Shown piece by piece: positions 26,494 through 35,007 of a DNA stretch of 64,000 bases. Position 1 is the first letter of the stretch. Every line of letters begins with the position of its first letter. The DNA is from Sporosarcina sp. BP05. Lineage in GTDB: Bacteria; Bacillota; Bacilli; Bacillales_A; Planococcaceae. The notes under the pieces are model-generated. The model was not told where the DNA came from. It saw only the letters and a list, made by a program, of their open reading frames with translations, and did no database searches. The stretch is from positions 16,374 through 80,373 of the forward strand of contig NZ_JACFTD010000013.1 of NCBI RefSeq assembly GCF_014282005.1. Direction: 5' to 3'. Both the position numbers and the translations under genes were made by a program.

Positions 26494-26559
26494 ATGCAAA
26501 GAAATAATTTATTATTTCTACTGCAACAACGAGCCCTCGTTGTTGCTTTTTTGCGTTAA
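26494..26559 (+). CDS. Possible 21-residue leader peptide overlapping the riboswitch terminator
   Basis: ATG at 26494 lies 8 bases after GGAGG, which itself is part of the conserved 3' end of the L box. The frame runs 21 codons (MQRNNLLFLLQQRALVVAFL plus R) and ends at TAA 26559, spanning the whole terminator stem. It has no Lys codon. The Shine-Dalgarno match may be just the riboswitch consensus, so expression is uncertain. Confidence 0.3.
   Translation: MQRNNLLFLLQQRALVVAFLR
26523..26552 (+). terminator. Expression-platform terminator of the lysine riboswitch
   Basis: GCAACAACGA, a GCCC loop, TCGTTGTTGC, then TTTTTT at 26547-26552. Confidence 0.9.
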
Positions 26560-26619
26560 TTCACTAACTGCCCTTCTTCCTCTATTTTTTTAAAATAAAC
26601 TATAGGATGTGGAGAAATA

Positions 26620-27504
26620 ATGAATTTCGGACAAGTGTTAACTGCAATGGTGACTCCTTTTGATGAAAATGGTGAAATTGATTTTCAAGCTACAAAAAAC
26701 TTAATTAATTATTTAATTGCTAATGGAACAGATGGCTTAGTGGTATCTGGTACAACAGGAGAGTCTCCGACGTTAACGGATGATGAAAAGTTGAATTTAT
26801 TCAAGTTTACAGTAGAAGTTGTGAATGGGAGAGTTCCAGTAATTGCTGGTACAGGCTCGAACAACACGAAAGGATCAATTGAGCTAACAATACTTGCAGA
26901 AGATGTAGGTGTCGATGGTATTATGCTTGTTGCCCCATACTATAACAACCCATGCCAAGAAGGATTATATCAACACTTTAAGACAATTGCGGAGGTCACA
27001 TCTTTACCGATTATACTTTATAATGTTCCCGGACGCAGTGTTGTCAACATATCAGTTGAAACAGTCATTCGCCTTTCAAAAATCCCAAATATCGTTTCTA
27101 TTAAAGAAGCAAGCGGTAATTTAGATTCGATGGCCGAAATTATTAGTCATACACCTGAAGATTTTTCATTGTATAGCGGTGATGATGGTTTAACGATTCC
27201 AGTGTTATCGATCGGCGGAGCTGGTGTCATTTCTGTAGCATCCCATGTTTTAGGGAATGAAATGCAAACGATGATTGGACATTTCAAAAGTGGCAACGTT
27301 CAAGAGGCAGCTAGGGATCATCGCAGACTACTACCAATAATGAAAGCACTTTTTGCTGCCCCAAATCCTTCACCTGTAAAAGCAGCTTTGATTTTAAAAG
27401 GAATCCCTGTCGGTGGTGTCCGCCTACCTATGATTCCTTTAAACGATGAACAACTTAGTTCACTACAACAAGCACTAAATATCCATGAAAAAGTTACTAT
27501 TTAA
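26620..27504 (+). CDS. dapA: 4-hydroxy-tetrahydrodipicolinate synthase
   Basis: A 294-residue TIM-barrel lyase that condenses pyruvate with aspartate semialdehyde in the diaminopimelate/lysine pathway. GTTGESPTL near 45 holds the Thr-Thr pair, YNVPGRS near 133 the Tyr, and SIKEASGN near 160 the Schiff-base Lys. The GTTGE form rather than GSTGE, and the lysine riboswitch upstream, separate it from N-acetylneuraminate lyase. TGGAG lies 5 bases before the ATG. The gene stands alone here rather than in a dap operon, and the product also feeds dipicolinate for spores. Confidence 0.93.
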   Translation: MNFGQVLTAMVTPFDENGEIDFQATKNLINYLIANGTDGLVVSGTTGESPTLTDDEKLNLFKFTVEVVNGRVPVIAGTGSNNTKGSIELTILAEDVGVDGIMLVAPYYNNPCQEGLYQHFKTIAEVTSLPIILYNVPGRSVVNISVETVIRLSKIPNIVSIKEASGNLDSMAEIISHTPEDFSLYSGDDGLTIPVLSIGGAGVISVASHVLGNEMQTMIGHFKSGNVQEAARDHRRLLPIMKALFAAPNPSPVKAALILKGIPVGGVRLPMIPLNDEQLSSLQQALNIHEKVTI

Positions 27505-27521
27505 AAAGGTTGTGAAAGGTT

Positions 27522-27560
27522 CCAGGTTCTAAATCAATTCACAAATCAATAAGAACCTGG
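27522..27560 (+). terminator. Hairpin after dapA
   Basis: CCAGGTTCT and AGAACCTGG form a 9 bp stem with a long loop just past dapA; the T run is poor. Confidence 0.45.
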
Positions 27561-27711
27561 CCCCATCACTTTATTTCCTTGTCTAGGATCCCTTATTTTA
27601 AAGTCAACTGGATTAATACTTGCTGATTGTATTTCTGCTTATACAAATGGGCATTTCAGCTAGTTTAAGTGGGAAATTTTCACATCTATCAGTAACCATG
27701 GCTGCCAAAAA

Positions 27712-27767
27712 AAAAATGAAGGCACAGAGATTCAATAGAGAATCTCTGCGCCTTCATTTGTTATTTA
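27712..27767 (-). terminator. Terminator of the cPGS-like gene
   Basis: ATGAAGG(C)ACAGAGATTCTC-type stem (arms CAGAGATTC / GAATCTCTG plus ATGAAGG / CCTTCAT) with a run of nine T on the minus strand. Confidence 0.88.
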
Positions 27768-27802
27768 ATGTCCCTTTGCATGCTAGCTTTCATATCGGAT
27801 AT

Positions 27803-29146
27803 TTACTTCGAAAGCTTATGTTCTTGGATAAAACCTTTTAATATTCCGCTTAAATTAGGGCTACCCACTTCATCTAAATCATAATGTACACGCGTATATG
27901 GTTTATTAATAGAAATGATTCGAGATAAATCCATCGGTGTTCCAATGATCACGGCATCACAGTCTGCATTATTGATGGTTTCTTCAAGATCTTTCAATTG
28001 CTGTTCGCCATACCCCATCGCTGGAAGAACGTTTTGAATATGTTCATATTTGTTAAACGTTTCAATTAAAGAACCTACTGCAAATGGACGTGGGTCAATC
28101 ATTTCCTTCGCACCTAAGCGCTCAGCCGCAACTGTACCCGCACCAATTTTCATCTCTCCATGTGTCAACGTAGGACCATCTTCAACGACTAATACACGTT
28201 TACCAATAATACTTTCTGGGTTATCTACAGTAATCTTTGACTCAGCTTTAATAATTGTGCTAGTAGGGCTTGCAAATTTGATATTATTTTCTACGATTTG
28301 AATGGCTTCTGCTGTTGCACTATCAATTTTGTTAATGATGGCAACATCTGCTGTTCGTAAACTAACTTCACCAGGGTAGTATTTCAACTCATGACCTGGA
28401 CGATGTGGATCCAAGACAGTAACCGCTAAATCAGGCTTGAAGAAAGAGAAATCATTATTTCCTCCGTCCCATAAAATAACATCACAGCCATCCGGATCAT
28501 TTTCAGCTGCCGCTAAAATATCTGCATAATCAACACCCGCATAAACAATATTTCCACGATCAACATGTGGTTCATACTCTTCCATTTCTTCGATTGTACA
28601 ATTATGTTTCTTCAAATCCTCCACTGTCGCAAAACGTTGAACACGCTGAGCATTTAAATCGCCGTAAGGCATTGGATGTCTCACTGCAACAACTTTTAAA
28701 CCATGCTCCAATAATGTTTCGATAATTTTACGTGACGTTTGGCTTTTCCCTGTTCCAGTTCGCACAGCACAAACCGAAATAACCGGTTTATTGCTCTTTA
28801 ACTGCGTGCCTTTTGGTCCAAGTAGTGTGAAGTCAGCACCCGCTGCATTCACAATCGCACCAACGCCCATCACAGCATCGTAACTTATATCGCTATAAGC
28901 AAAAACACATTCATCCACTTGTAACTCTTCAATCAGCTTTGGTAATTGGTCTTGTGAATAAATCGGAATTCCTTCTGGATATAGTTCACCGGCTAATTCA
29001 CTCGGATATTTACGTCCATCTATATCAGGTATTTGCGTTGCCGTAAAAGCAACAACATTATACGCTTCATTATCACGATAAACCGTATTAAAATTGTGGA
29101 AGTCTCTTCCTGCAGCGCCTATAATAATTGTATTTTTTCTTTTCAT
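27803..29146 (-). CDS. Cyclic 2,3-diphosphoglycerate synthetase-like P-loop protein
   Basis: A 447-residue cytosolic protein. The N-terminal Rossmann-like part starts NTIIIGAAGRDFHNFNTVYR; a P-loop RTGTGKSQTSRK is near 132, a Walker-B-like VILWDGGNNDFSF near 222, and NKIDSAT near 270 resembles a GTPase specificity motif. The overall plan matches the archaeal cyclic 2,3-diphosphoglycerate synthetase family, which makes an osmolyte in thermophilic methanogens. Bacteria of this type are not known to make that compound, so the reaction here is uncertain. AGGAG lies 9 bases before the ATG. Single gene. Confidence 0.72.
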   Translation of the reverse strand: MKRKNTIIIGAAGRDFHNFNTVYRDNEAYNVVAFTATQIPDIDGRKYPSELAGELYPEGIPIYSQDQLPKLIEELQVDECVFAYSDISYDAVMGVGAIVNAAGADFTLLGPKGTQLKSNKPVISVCAVRTGTGKSQTSRKIIETLLEHGLKVVAVRHPMPYGDLNAQRVQRFATVEDLKKHNCTIEEMEEYEPHVDRGNIVYAGVDYADILAAAENDPDGCDVILWDGGNNDFSFFKPDLAVTVLDPHRPGHELKYYPGEVSLRTADVAIINKIDSATAEAIQIVENNIKFASPTSTIIKAESKITVDNPESIIGKRVLVVEDGPTLTHGEMKIGAGTVAAERLGAKEMIDPRPFAVGSLIETFNKYEHIQNVLPAMGYGEQQLKDLEETINNADCDAVIIGTPMDLSRIISINKPYTRVHYDLDEVGSPNLSGILKGFIQEHKLSK

Positions 29147-29238
29147 CAGTATTCACTCCTATAATTGCAACGTTTTTATAATTATAACCTTTAGTGCATT
29201 TTAATACAACATTTTTTTAATATGCAAAATATAAAAAA

Positions 29239-29265
29239 AGATACACCACTATTCCCGATGTATCT
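29239..29265 (-). terminator. Terminator of the DUF4256 gene
   Basis: On the minus strand AGATACATC pairs with GGTGTATCT and is followed by seven T. Confidence 0.8.
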
Positions 29266-29314
29266 GCTCTCTTTTGGCTTCTCTTAAAAGGTACCAGTTA
29301 CCCAAACTTTAAAT

Positions 29315-29881
29315 TTAGACCCTTAGCAAGCCACGGAAACCCCTGGCGGCATAGTAGGAATCCGCTCCATTGTGATACACAAAGATTGTATCGTAGCGAT
29401 AATCACAAAAGATGGCCCCACCTAGCTTTCTAATATCAGCTGGTGTTTGCACCCAGCTCGACGTTTTCAAATCGAAATTTCCAAATTCCTGCAGCTCCCG
29501 GTATTGTTGTTCCGTTAAAAGCTCAATGCCCATGTCGGCAGCCATATCAATAGCGTTATTTTCTGGTTTATGTTTTTTCCTTGATTCCAGCGCTTCAAGG
29601 TCGTAACAAACACTTCTGCGGCCTTTAGGGCTTTCTGCCGAACAGTCATAAAAAATATATTCGCCCGACTTTTTGTCATGACCAACAACATCCGGTTCTC
29701 CTCCGGTTATTTCCATCTCATTAAGCGACCACTGTTTTTCAGTATTAGCTTCCAGCTTCTCTTGGACTTTAGCCCATTCTAGTCCTGTATGTCGTTTCAT
29801 GTTTTGCTCAAAACGTGCTTTCAATGTTGTGAGTAATTCGTCACGTTGTTCAAGTGACAACTGCTTGATTCCCTTGGTCAT
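29315..29881 (-). CDS. DUF4256 domain protein
   Basis: A 188-residue protein that is DUF4256 over nearly its whole length, seen in GGEPDVVGHDKKSGEYIFYD near 60, then CSAESPKGRRSVCYD, and in FGNFDLKTSSWVQTPADIRK near 133. No signal peptide or membrane segment is present and no function is known for the family. AGGAGG lies 8 bases before the ATG. Single gene with its own terminator. Confidence 0.8.
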   Translation of the reverse strand: MTKGIKQLSLEQRDELLTTLKARFEQNMKRHTGLEWAKVQEKLEANTEKQWSLNEMEITGGEPDVVGHDKKSGEYIFYDCSAESPKGRRSVCYDLEALESRKKHKPENNAIDMAADMGIELLTEQQYRELQEFGNFDLKTSSWVQTPADIRKLGGAIFCDYRYDTIFVYHNGADSYYAARGFRGLLRV

Positions 29882-30058
29882 ATTGATTTCCTCCTAATTT
29901 TTTCATCCCTACTAATTATGTACCATATCAATTAGCTTAACCCTACTTGAACTTCAATTCCTTATCTGCGCTCATTCTCTCATGAATTTCACCAATTAGT
30001 GCCATCGTAAATGTTCGGTGATAGGTTATGATATTTGCTTAAAGCATTCAATATAAAA

Positions 30059-30091
30059 GGTGAAGAATCAAGTTGAAATTGATTCTTCACC
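30059..30091 (-). terminator. Terminator of rlmD
   Basis: A perfect 13 bp stem GGTGAAGAATCAA / TTGATTCTTCACC with a 7-base loop, 20 bp past the rlmD stop. Confidence 0.8.
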
Positions 30092-30110
30092 AGTCACATA
30101 ATACTTTATT

Positions 30111-31472
30111 TCAAATCTCCAACCAAGCCACACACTCCACATGACTTGAATGTGGGAACATATCAACCGGCTGAATTTCCTGCGTGCGATAACCGCCATC
30201 TTCAAGTATACGTAAATCCCGTGCAAGCGTACCAGGATTACATGATACGTAGACAACACGCTTCGGTTTATATTCCAAAATCGTTTTCAATAGCTCTTCG
30301 TCGCAACCTTTACGTGGCGGATCGACAACTAGCACGTCGAATCGTTTGCCGTCTGCATACCATTTCGGAATGATGACTTCAGCGGGACCTGCTTCGAAAT
30401 GAGCATTACTGATGCCGTTCAATTCCGCGTTACGCTTAGCGTCTTCGATCGCTTCAGGAACGATTTCGACGCCGTATACTTCTTTCGCTTTTTGGGCGAT
30501 GAACAATGAGATTGTACCGATACCACAATACGCATCGATGACCGATTCTTCTCCCGTCAGCTGTGCGTATTCTAGTGCCTGTCCATAAAGAACTTCCGTC
30601 TGTTCAGGGTTCACTTGATAGAAAGAGCGTGCAGAAATTTCGAAATCGATGTTGCCAATTGAATCGACAATAACCGGTTTTCCGTATAGTAAAACAGTTT
30701 CATCACCTAAAATAACGTTCGTTCTCTCGGTGTTAAAGTTTTGCATAATTGACGTTACATTTGGAACAACTCGTTTAATTAGTTCTATGGCTGCATCTTT
30801 TTGTGTGAATTTCTTTTTGCGTGTTACTAAAATAACCATCACTTCACCTGAAGCACGTCCTGTACGGACAATTAAGTGACGAAGCAGACCAAGGTGAGTT
30901 TTTTCATCATAAGCATCTACACCAATTGCGTGTAGCTCATATTTCAACATAGCCATCAGGTCATCTGCCTCGTGACTTTGGATGAGACAGATGTCTGTGT
31001 CAACGATGTCATGTGTACGCGATTTGTAAAATCCAGAAATAACTTTCCCGTCACGCTCACTGAAAGGTATCTGTGATTTATTGCGGTAGCGCCAAGGGTC
31101 GTCCATCCCTTTTACTGGATGCACTGGCACATGCGGTAGTTTTCCGATGCGATCCATAACATCGCGTACCGTTTTACGTTTTTGCACCAGTTGGCCTTCG
31201 TAAGACAAGTGTTGCATCTGGCATCCTCCGCATTTTGAGAACACATTACAAGGCGGTTTTACACGGTCAGGCGATGCTTTCGTAATGTTTAACAGTCTGG
31301 CAAAGCCGTAACTTTTCAATGTTTTACCTACTTGTATATCAACTTCTTCACCTGGCAGCGCGCCAGGGATGAAAAGCGGATAGCCGTCCACTTTGGCTAC
31401 ACCCGAACCATCGTGTGTTAAATCTTCTACGTAGACGTTGAGACGGTCGTTTCTATTCACACTATATGACAT
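30111..31472 (-). CDS. rlmD: 23S rRNA (uracil-C5)-methyltransferase, RlmD/RlmCD (YefA) type
   Basis: A 453-residue enzyme with an N-terminal TRAM domain (LTHDGSGVAKVDGYPLFIPG near 13), a 4Fe-4S cluster site PCNVFSKCGGCQMQ near 73, and a C-terminal SAM-dependent domain with DAYCGIGTISLF near 310, VVDPPRKGCDEELL near 385 and the catalytic-Cys motif VYVSCNPGTLARDL near 407. It makes m5U in 23S rRNA. The ATG at 31472 has GGAGG 8 bases upstream; the TTG at 31487 overlaps that site and is rejected. As in B. subtilis yefA, it lies near dgkB and gatCAB. Confidence 0.92.
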   Translation of the reverse strand: MSYSVNRNDRLNVYVEDLTHDGSGVAKVDGYPLFIPGALPGEEVDIQVGKTLKSYGFARLLNITKASPDRVKPPCNVFSKCGGCQMQHLSYEGQLVQKRKTVRDVMDRIGKLPHVPVHPVKGMDDPWRYRNKSQIPFSERDGKVISGFYKSRTHDIVDTDICLIQSHEADDLMAMLKYELHAIGVDAYDEKTHLGLLRHLIVRTGRASGEVMVILVTRKKKFTQKDAAIELIKRVVPNVTSIMQNFNTERTNVILGDETVLLYGKPVIVDSIGNIDFEISARSFYQVNPEQTEVLYGQALEYAQLTGEESVIDAYCGIGTISLFIAQKAKEVYGVEIVPEAIEDAKRNAELNGISNAHFEAGPAEVIIPKWYADGKRFDVLVVDPPRKGCDEELLKTILEYKPKRVVYVSCNPGTLARDLRILEDGGYRTQEIQPVDMFPHSSHVECVAWLEI

Positions 31473-31673
31473 TATATTTTCCTCCAAATTTCAGATGTCT
31501 TTAGTTTACCATGCTAAGGCTGAAAAAACAGATGTCGCGAGGGCATCTATTAGACAATCCGTGTACTTTACGGTGGGAAATGGTTGATCAGCACTCACAT
31601 TTGATTGCTCAGCTTGCTTATATGCTTGGTCGCCATACTTATATAATCGGTCATCCCTCTTTTTAATCGTACA

Positions 31674-31703
31674 ACAAAAAACAGACGCCATAATCGACGT
31701 CTG
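31674..31703 (-). terminator. Terminator of the cytochrome bd operon
   Basis: CAGACG / CGTCTG stem with a 10-base loop followed by TTTTTTG on the minus strand, 8 bp past the cydS stop. Confidence 0.7.
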
Positions 31704-31710
31704 CTTTCTT

Positions 31711-31830
31711 TTATTTCTCGTTTTCAATCTGTTTCTTTACAGCCCCATCCATCGGTCCAATTACGAACGCAACGGCGAGTCCCCCAATGAGGACGATGAA
31801 GGGTGCATAAAACATTAGAAAGTGATTCAT
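31711..31830 (-). CDS. cydS: Cytochrome bd small subunit (CydS-like)
   Basis: A 39-residue protein: short N-terminus MNHFLMFYAPF, one membrane helix IVLIGGLAVAFVIGP, and a charged tail ending QIENEK. Size, the NHFLxxYAP-type opening and position directly behind cydB (13 bp) match CydS, the small third subunit of the Geobacillus and Bacillus bd oxidases, which covers the haem b595 side of CydA. GGAGG lies 8 bases before the ATG at 31830, and a terminator follows. It is easy to miss because of its length. Confidence 0.75.
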   Translation of the reverse strand: MNHFLMFYAPFIVLIGGLAVAFVIGPMDGAVKKQIENEK

Positions 31831-31843
31831 GTTCTGTTCCTCC

Positions 31844-32869
31844 TTATGCGTGGTAGTCGCCTTTTCCGCGGACGTAGTCTTTATCGAAAAGGAATAGGCG
31901 CATGAGTAAGTACAACGACGGAATCAGTAGCCCAAGTCCCATGATGAACACGACAATAAGCGAGATGGCCATGGCTGGGTTCGTGAAGCTGTCGTAAATC
32001 GTCAAATACGGGTACAACAAGTATGGATAATGGGACGCACCATAGCCAAAGAAGGCAAATGCGAACTGCCCTACAAGTAACAGGAAGGCGAGTCCGTAAT
32101 TACGGCGCTTCCAGATTAACCACAGCGTTCCGATAAACATAAGGAACGATATGAGGAACATCGGCCAAAAGTTTTGGATATTGCTGTAATGTTCGGGATT
32201 ATGATTTCTGAGTTCAACAATGATACCACCTGCGGTAATAATCGTTGGCAATGCCCAGATAAGCGCATATTTCCGAATCATATTTGTCGCTTCCGTGTCA
32301 CGTGCTTTATTCGCATACCAGGTCAAGAATACCGCCGATATATAGAGCGTTGCGGCGATGCTCAGCACAACAATTGCCCACGTCAACGGACTGGTGAACA
32401 GTTTCCAATAATCAAGAACCGGATTGCCGTTCACCAGGTCGATAAATCCGCCTTCAGAAATGGTTAGTACGATGGATAGTGATGCTGGAATAAGTATTCC
32501 AGCAAGACCGTACATAAACGAATATCCTTTGTGTCCACGCGCGCCATACGTCTCAAATGCATAATAGGAACCACGGATGGCCAGTAAGATAATTCCGATG
32601 CTTACGGGGATTAGTAACGTCGTTCCATAATAAAACGCTGTTTTCGGGAAAAACCCAATGATCCCGACAAAGAAGAACACCAAGAAAACGTTTGTTACTT
32701 CCCATACAGGCGATAAATAACGCTGGATGATGTTCGTTAAAATATGCTGACGGCCAGTGAGCGTGCTGTAAGCATTGAAAAAACCTGCTCCAAAATCAAT
32801 AGCACCAATCAGTATATAACCGAAAAGGAAAGTCCATAGAACGGATATGCCAAGTATCTCGAGCGTCAT
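31844..32869 (-). CDS. cydB: Cytochrome bd quinol oxidase, subunit II
   Basis: A 341-residue protein with about eight or nine membrane segments of the CydB family; segments LFGYILIGAIDFGAGFFNAY near 15 and RGSYYAFETYGARG near 100 are typical. With CydA it reduces oxygen to water using quinol without pumping protons, and is used at low oxygen or under stress. It overlaps the cydA stop by 4 bp (ATGA), so the two are translationally coupled. Confidence 0.92.
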   Translation of the reverse strand: MTLEILGISVLWTFLFGYILIGAIDFGAGFFNAYSTLTGRQHILTNIIQRYLSPVWEVTNVFLVFFFVGIIGFFPKTAFYYGTTLLIPVSIGIILLAIRGSYYAFETYGARGHKGYSFMYGLAGILIPASLSIVLTISEGGFIDLVNGNPVLDYWKLFTSPLTWAIVVLSIAATLYISAVFLTWYANKARDTEATNMIRKYALIWALPTIITAGGIIVELRNHNPEHYSNIQNFWPMFLISFLMFIGTLWLIWKRRNYGLAFLLLVGQFAFAFFGYGASHYPYLLYPYLTIYDSFTNPAMAISLIVVFIMGLGLLIPSLYLLMRLFLFDKDYVRGKGDYHA

Positions 32870-34212
32870 AGCACGTCGCCGCCTTTCTCCGTATCACGAT
32901 CTTCAATTTCACGTTCAACTGGATTATTGCGGAACATTCTTCTCAGTACAACTACACTACCGACCCCAAGGACTAGATAGAGCAAGCAGAACAGAATAAG
33001 CATCGAGTCAACATGTCCGCTCGTTGTAGCGGCGTCCTGCGTTCGCATGATACCTCTTAGAATCCATGGTTGTCTCCCCACTTCAGCGAGCCACCAACCT
33101 GCTTCAATCGCTACTATTGATAGCGGACCGCCAAGTACGATAAGCCAGCGGAACCATTTCGTCGAAACCATTTTCCAACCTCGTTGAACACCTAACCAAA
33201 ATACGCCGGAGAGAAGGGTCATCCAAATACCAATTGACACCATTATGTCAAATAAATAATGGATATAAAGGGGTGGAACTTCATCCTCAGGGAATTGATC
33301 CAAACCAGCTACCTCTTGCGTAAAGCTACCGTGTGCAAGGAATGATAATGCGTACGGTATTTTGATGGCGTATTTAACTTCTCCATCTTTGAGAACGCCG
33401 TACATGATCAGCGGTGCATTTTCACTCGTTTCAAGATGCCATTCAGCGGCAGCCAGTTTTTCAGGCTGATACTCCGCTAAATATTTCCCTGAGAAGTCAC
33501 CGATGATTGCTGATGCAATTGCAAACACAAGGCCGACTTTCATCGTTAGATATAGTGCTTTTTTATGATATTCGTGATTCGAACCTTTCAACAGACGGAA
33601 TGCCGCAATCGCTGCAAGCACAAAAGCAGCTGTCATATAAGAAGTAGCAACAACGTGTGCCACTTTCGTAGGCATCGCCGGATTAAACATCGCAAGAAGC
33701 GGATTGACGTTAACGAATTCACCGTTAACGATATCAAATCCTCTTGGTGCATTCATGAATGCGTTAACGATTGTGATGAATACCGCAGAAAAGGATGCAC
33801 CGATGGCAACCGGAATAAGTAACAGAAAATGTTTCTTCTGGTTCTCAAATCGATCCCATGTATATAAGTAAATGCCAAGGAAGATGGCTTCGAAAAAGAA
33901 CGCAAATGTCTCCATAAATAACGGCAGTGCAATAACGTTCCCTGCAAGTTCCATGAAATTAGGCCATAACAAGGATAATTGTAAACCAATCGCTGTTCCT
34001 GTTACGACACCAACGGCAACTGTAATGATAAAACCTCGTGCCCAACGTCGTGCAAGTAAAATATAATGATCATCGTTTTTCTTTATGCCAACCCATTGTG
34101 CAATCATAATCATCAGCGGTACTCCGACGCCGATAGTTGCATAAATAATATGGAATGATAAAGTCGTTTCGGTTAAGACCCTTGAAAAAAAGACTGCTTC
34201 TTCATTTCCCAT
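32866..34212 (-). CDS. cydA: Cytochrome bd quinol oxidase, subunit I
   Basis: A 448-residue protein with nine predicted membrane segments. The haem-ligand His is in LSFHIIYATIG near 20, the helix with ETFAFFFEAIFLGIYLY near 100 carries the conserved Glu pair, and the haem b558 Met/His region lies around TKVAHVVATSYMTAAF near 185. The Q-loop (around 245-310) is of the short type seen in Gram-positive and Cio oxidases. ATG at 34212 with GGGGG 8 bases upstream. Confidence 0.93.
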   Translation of the reverse strand: MGNEEAVFFSRVLTETTLSFHIIYATIGVGVPLMIMIAQWVGIKKNDDHYILLARRWARGFIITVAVGVVTGTAIGLQLSLLWPNFMELAGNVIALPLFMETFAFFFEAIFLGIYLYTWDRFENQKKHFLLLIPVAIGASFSAVFITIVNAFMNAPRGFDIVNGEFVNVNPLLAMFNPAMPTKVAHVVATSYMTAAFVLAAIAAFRLLKGSNHEYHKKALYLTMKVGLVFAIASAIIGDFSGKYLAEYQPEKLAAAEWHLETSENAPLIMYGVLKDGEVKYAIKIPYALSFLAHGSFTQEVAGLDQFPEDEVPPLYIHYLFDIMVSIGIWMTLLSGVFWLGVQRGWKMVSTKWFRWLIVLGGPLSIVAIEAGWWLAEVGRQPWILRGIMRTQDAATTSGHVDSMLILFCLLYLVLGVGSVVVLRRMFRNNPVEREIEDRDTEKGGDVL

Positions 34213-34226
34213 TTGCTTATCCCCCT

Positions 34227-34328
34227 TTAACTTCCGAAGATTTTACTACCAATTGATAACAGCATAATTCCTGCAATAATAAACGCAAGCCACATAAGTC
34301 GTTTTTCATGTATTTTGTACACCGGCAC
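34227..34328 (-). CDS. Small single-helix protein upstream of cydA
   Basis: A 33-residue frame: MPVYKIHEKRLMWLAFIIAG at the start, then IMLLSIGSKIFGS, i.e. one basic-flanked membrane helix. It starts at GTG (34328 or 34322) behind AAAGGA and ends 14 bp before the cydA start, so it would be the first gene of the bd operon. No family is recognised; it may be an assembly or regulatory helper, or a chance frame. Its tidy positive-inside helix and ribosome binding site favour a real gene. Confidence 0.5.
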   Translation of the reverse strand: MPVYKIHEKRLMWLAFIIAGIMLLSIGSKIFGS

Positions 34329-34493
34329 CACGTCCTTTCAAATACATCTTGATTCTATTGTATACCCTCTATACCACCCGGTAGTTACGTTTAAAACGAT
34401 TTACATGAACTATTTGTGACTAGTAGCAAAGTATGTGCTTGTTAATGGGCAGAATATTGTGTATCATTAATAAACTAAGATGAGGTGAACACA

Positions 34494-34922
34494 ATGAGGT
34501 TGAAACGAAAAGTATTAGCTTATATTACAAAAGGTGAAGGTGCCGAACGTCAAATTCTTGTGTTCGAGCAAAAAGATAATCCTGATGCTGGCTTGCAAGT
34601 CCCTGGTGGTACCATCGAAAAGGACGAGTTATTGTTAGATGCATTGTACCGAGAAATTGAAGAAGAAACTGGTATACAGCGTAGTGATTTAGAGTTAAAA
34701 GGAAAAGTGAATAAAACAAACTATTTCCCTGAACATAAGCATGTCATCTATGAAAGAAATATCTTTCATCTTGCATATATTGGCGAAGAACATGCTAAAT
34801 GGGAACATCGCGTAGACGGAGGCGGAAAAGACGACGGTATGACATTCTGCCACCGTTGGGTATCCGTCCAAAATCTACCTGAACTAGCTGCCAATCAAGA
34901 CCAGGCAATTGAATTCATTTAG
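34494..34922 (+). CDS. Nudix hydrolase
   Basis: A 142-residue protein with a complete Nudix box starting GGTIEKDELLLDALYREIEE near residue 37 and ending ETGI (pattern Gx5Ex7REUxEExGU). Nudix enzymes hydrolyse a nucleoside diphosphate linked to another group; the substrate cannot be told from the sequence. The ATG at 34494 has GAGGTG 6 bases upstream; a GTG at 34485 overlaps that site. Single gene, cytosolic. Confidence 0.85.
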   Translation: MRLKRKVLAYITKGEGAERQILVFEQKDNPDAGLQVPGGTIEKDELLLDALYREIEEETGIQRSDLELKGKVNKTNYFPEHKHVIYERNIFHLAYIGEEHAKWEHRVDGGGKDDGMTFCHRWVSVQNLPELAANQDQAIEFI

Positions 34923-34923
34923 A

Positions 34924-34971
34924 AAAATAAGCTGTATGGATGTCCACTAGCGACATCCATACAGCTTATTT
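34924..34971. terminator. Bidirectional terminator
   Basis: A 20 bp stem AAATAAGCTGTATGGATGTC and its complement with a 7-base loop between the convergent Nudix and dgkB genes. Confidence 0.9.
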
Positions 34972-35007
34972 TGTCCAATCCTCTAAATACCTAACCCTGG
35001 CTACTCT

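Noticed and set aside
26620..27504. Idea that this is N-acetylneuraminate lyase, making a sialic acid pathway with nanE
   Set aside because: The GTTGES and YNVPGR motifs and the lysine riboswitch upstream identify DapA.
31506..31727. Open minus-strand frame of 73 codons downstream of the cyd genes
   Set aside because: It runs through the operon terminator and overlaps the cydS end in another frame; no ribosome binding site.
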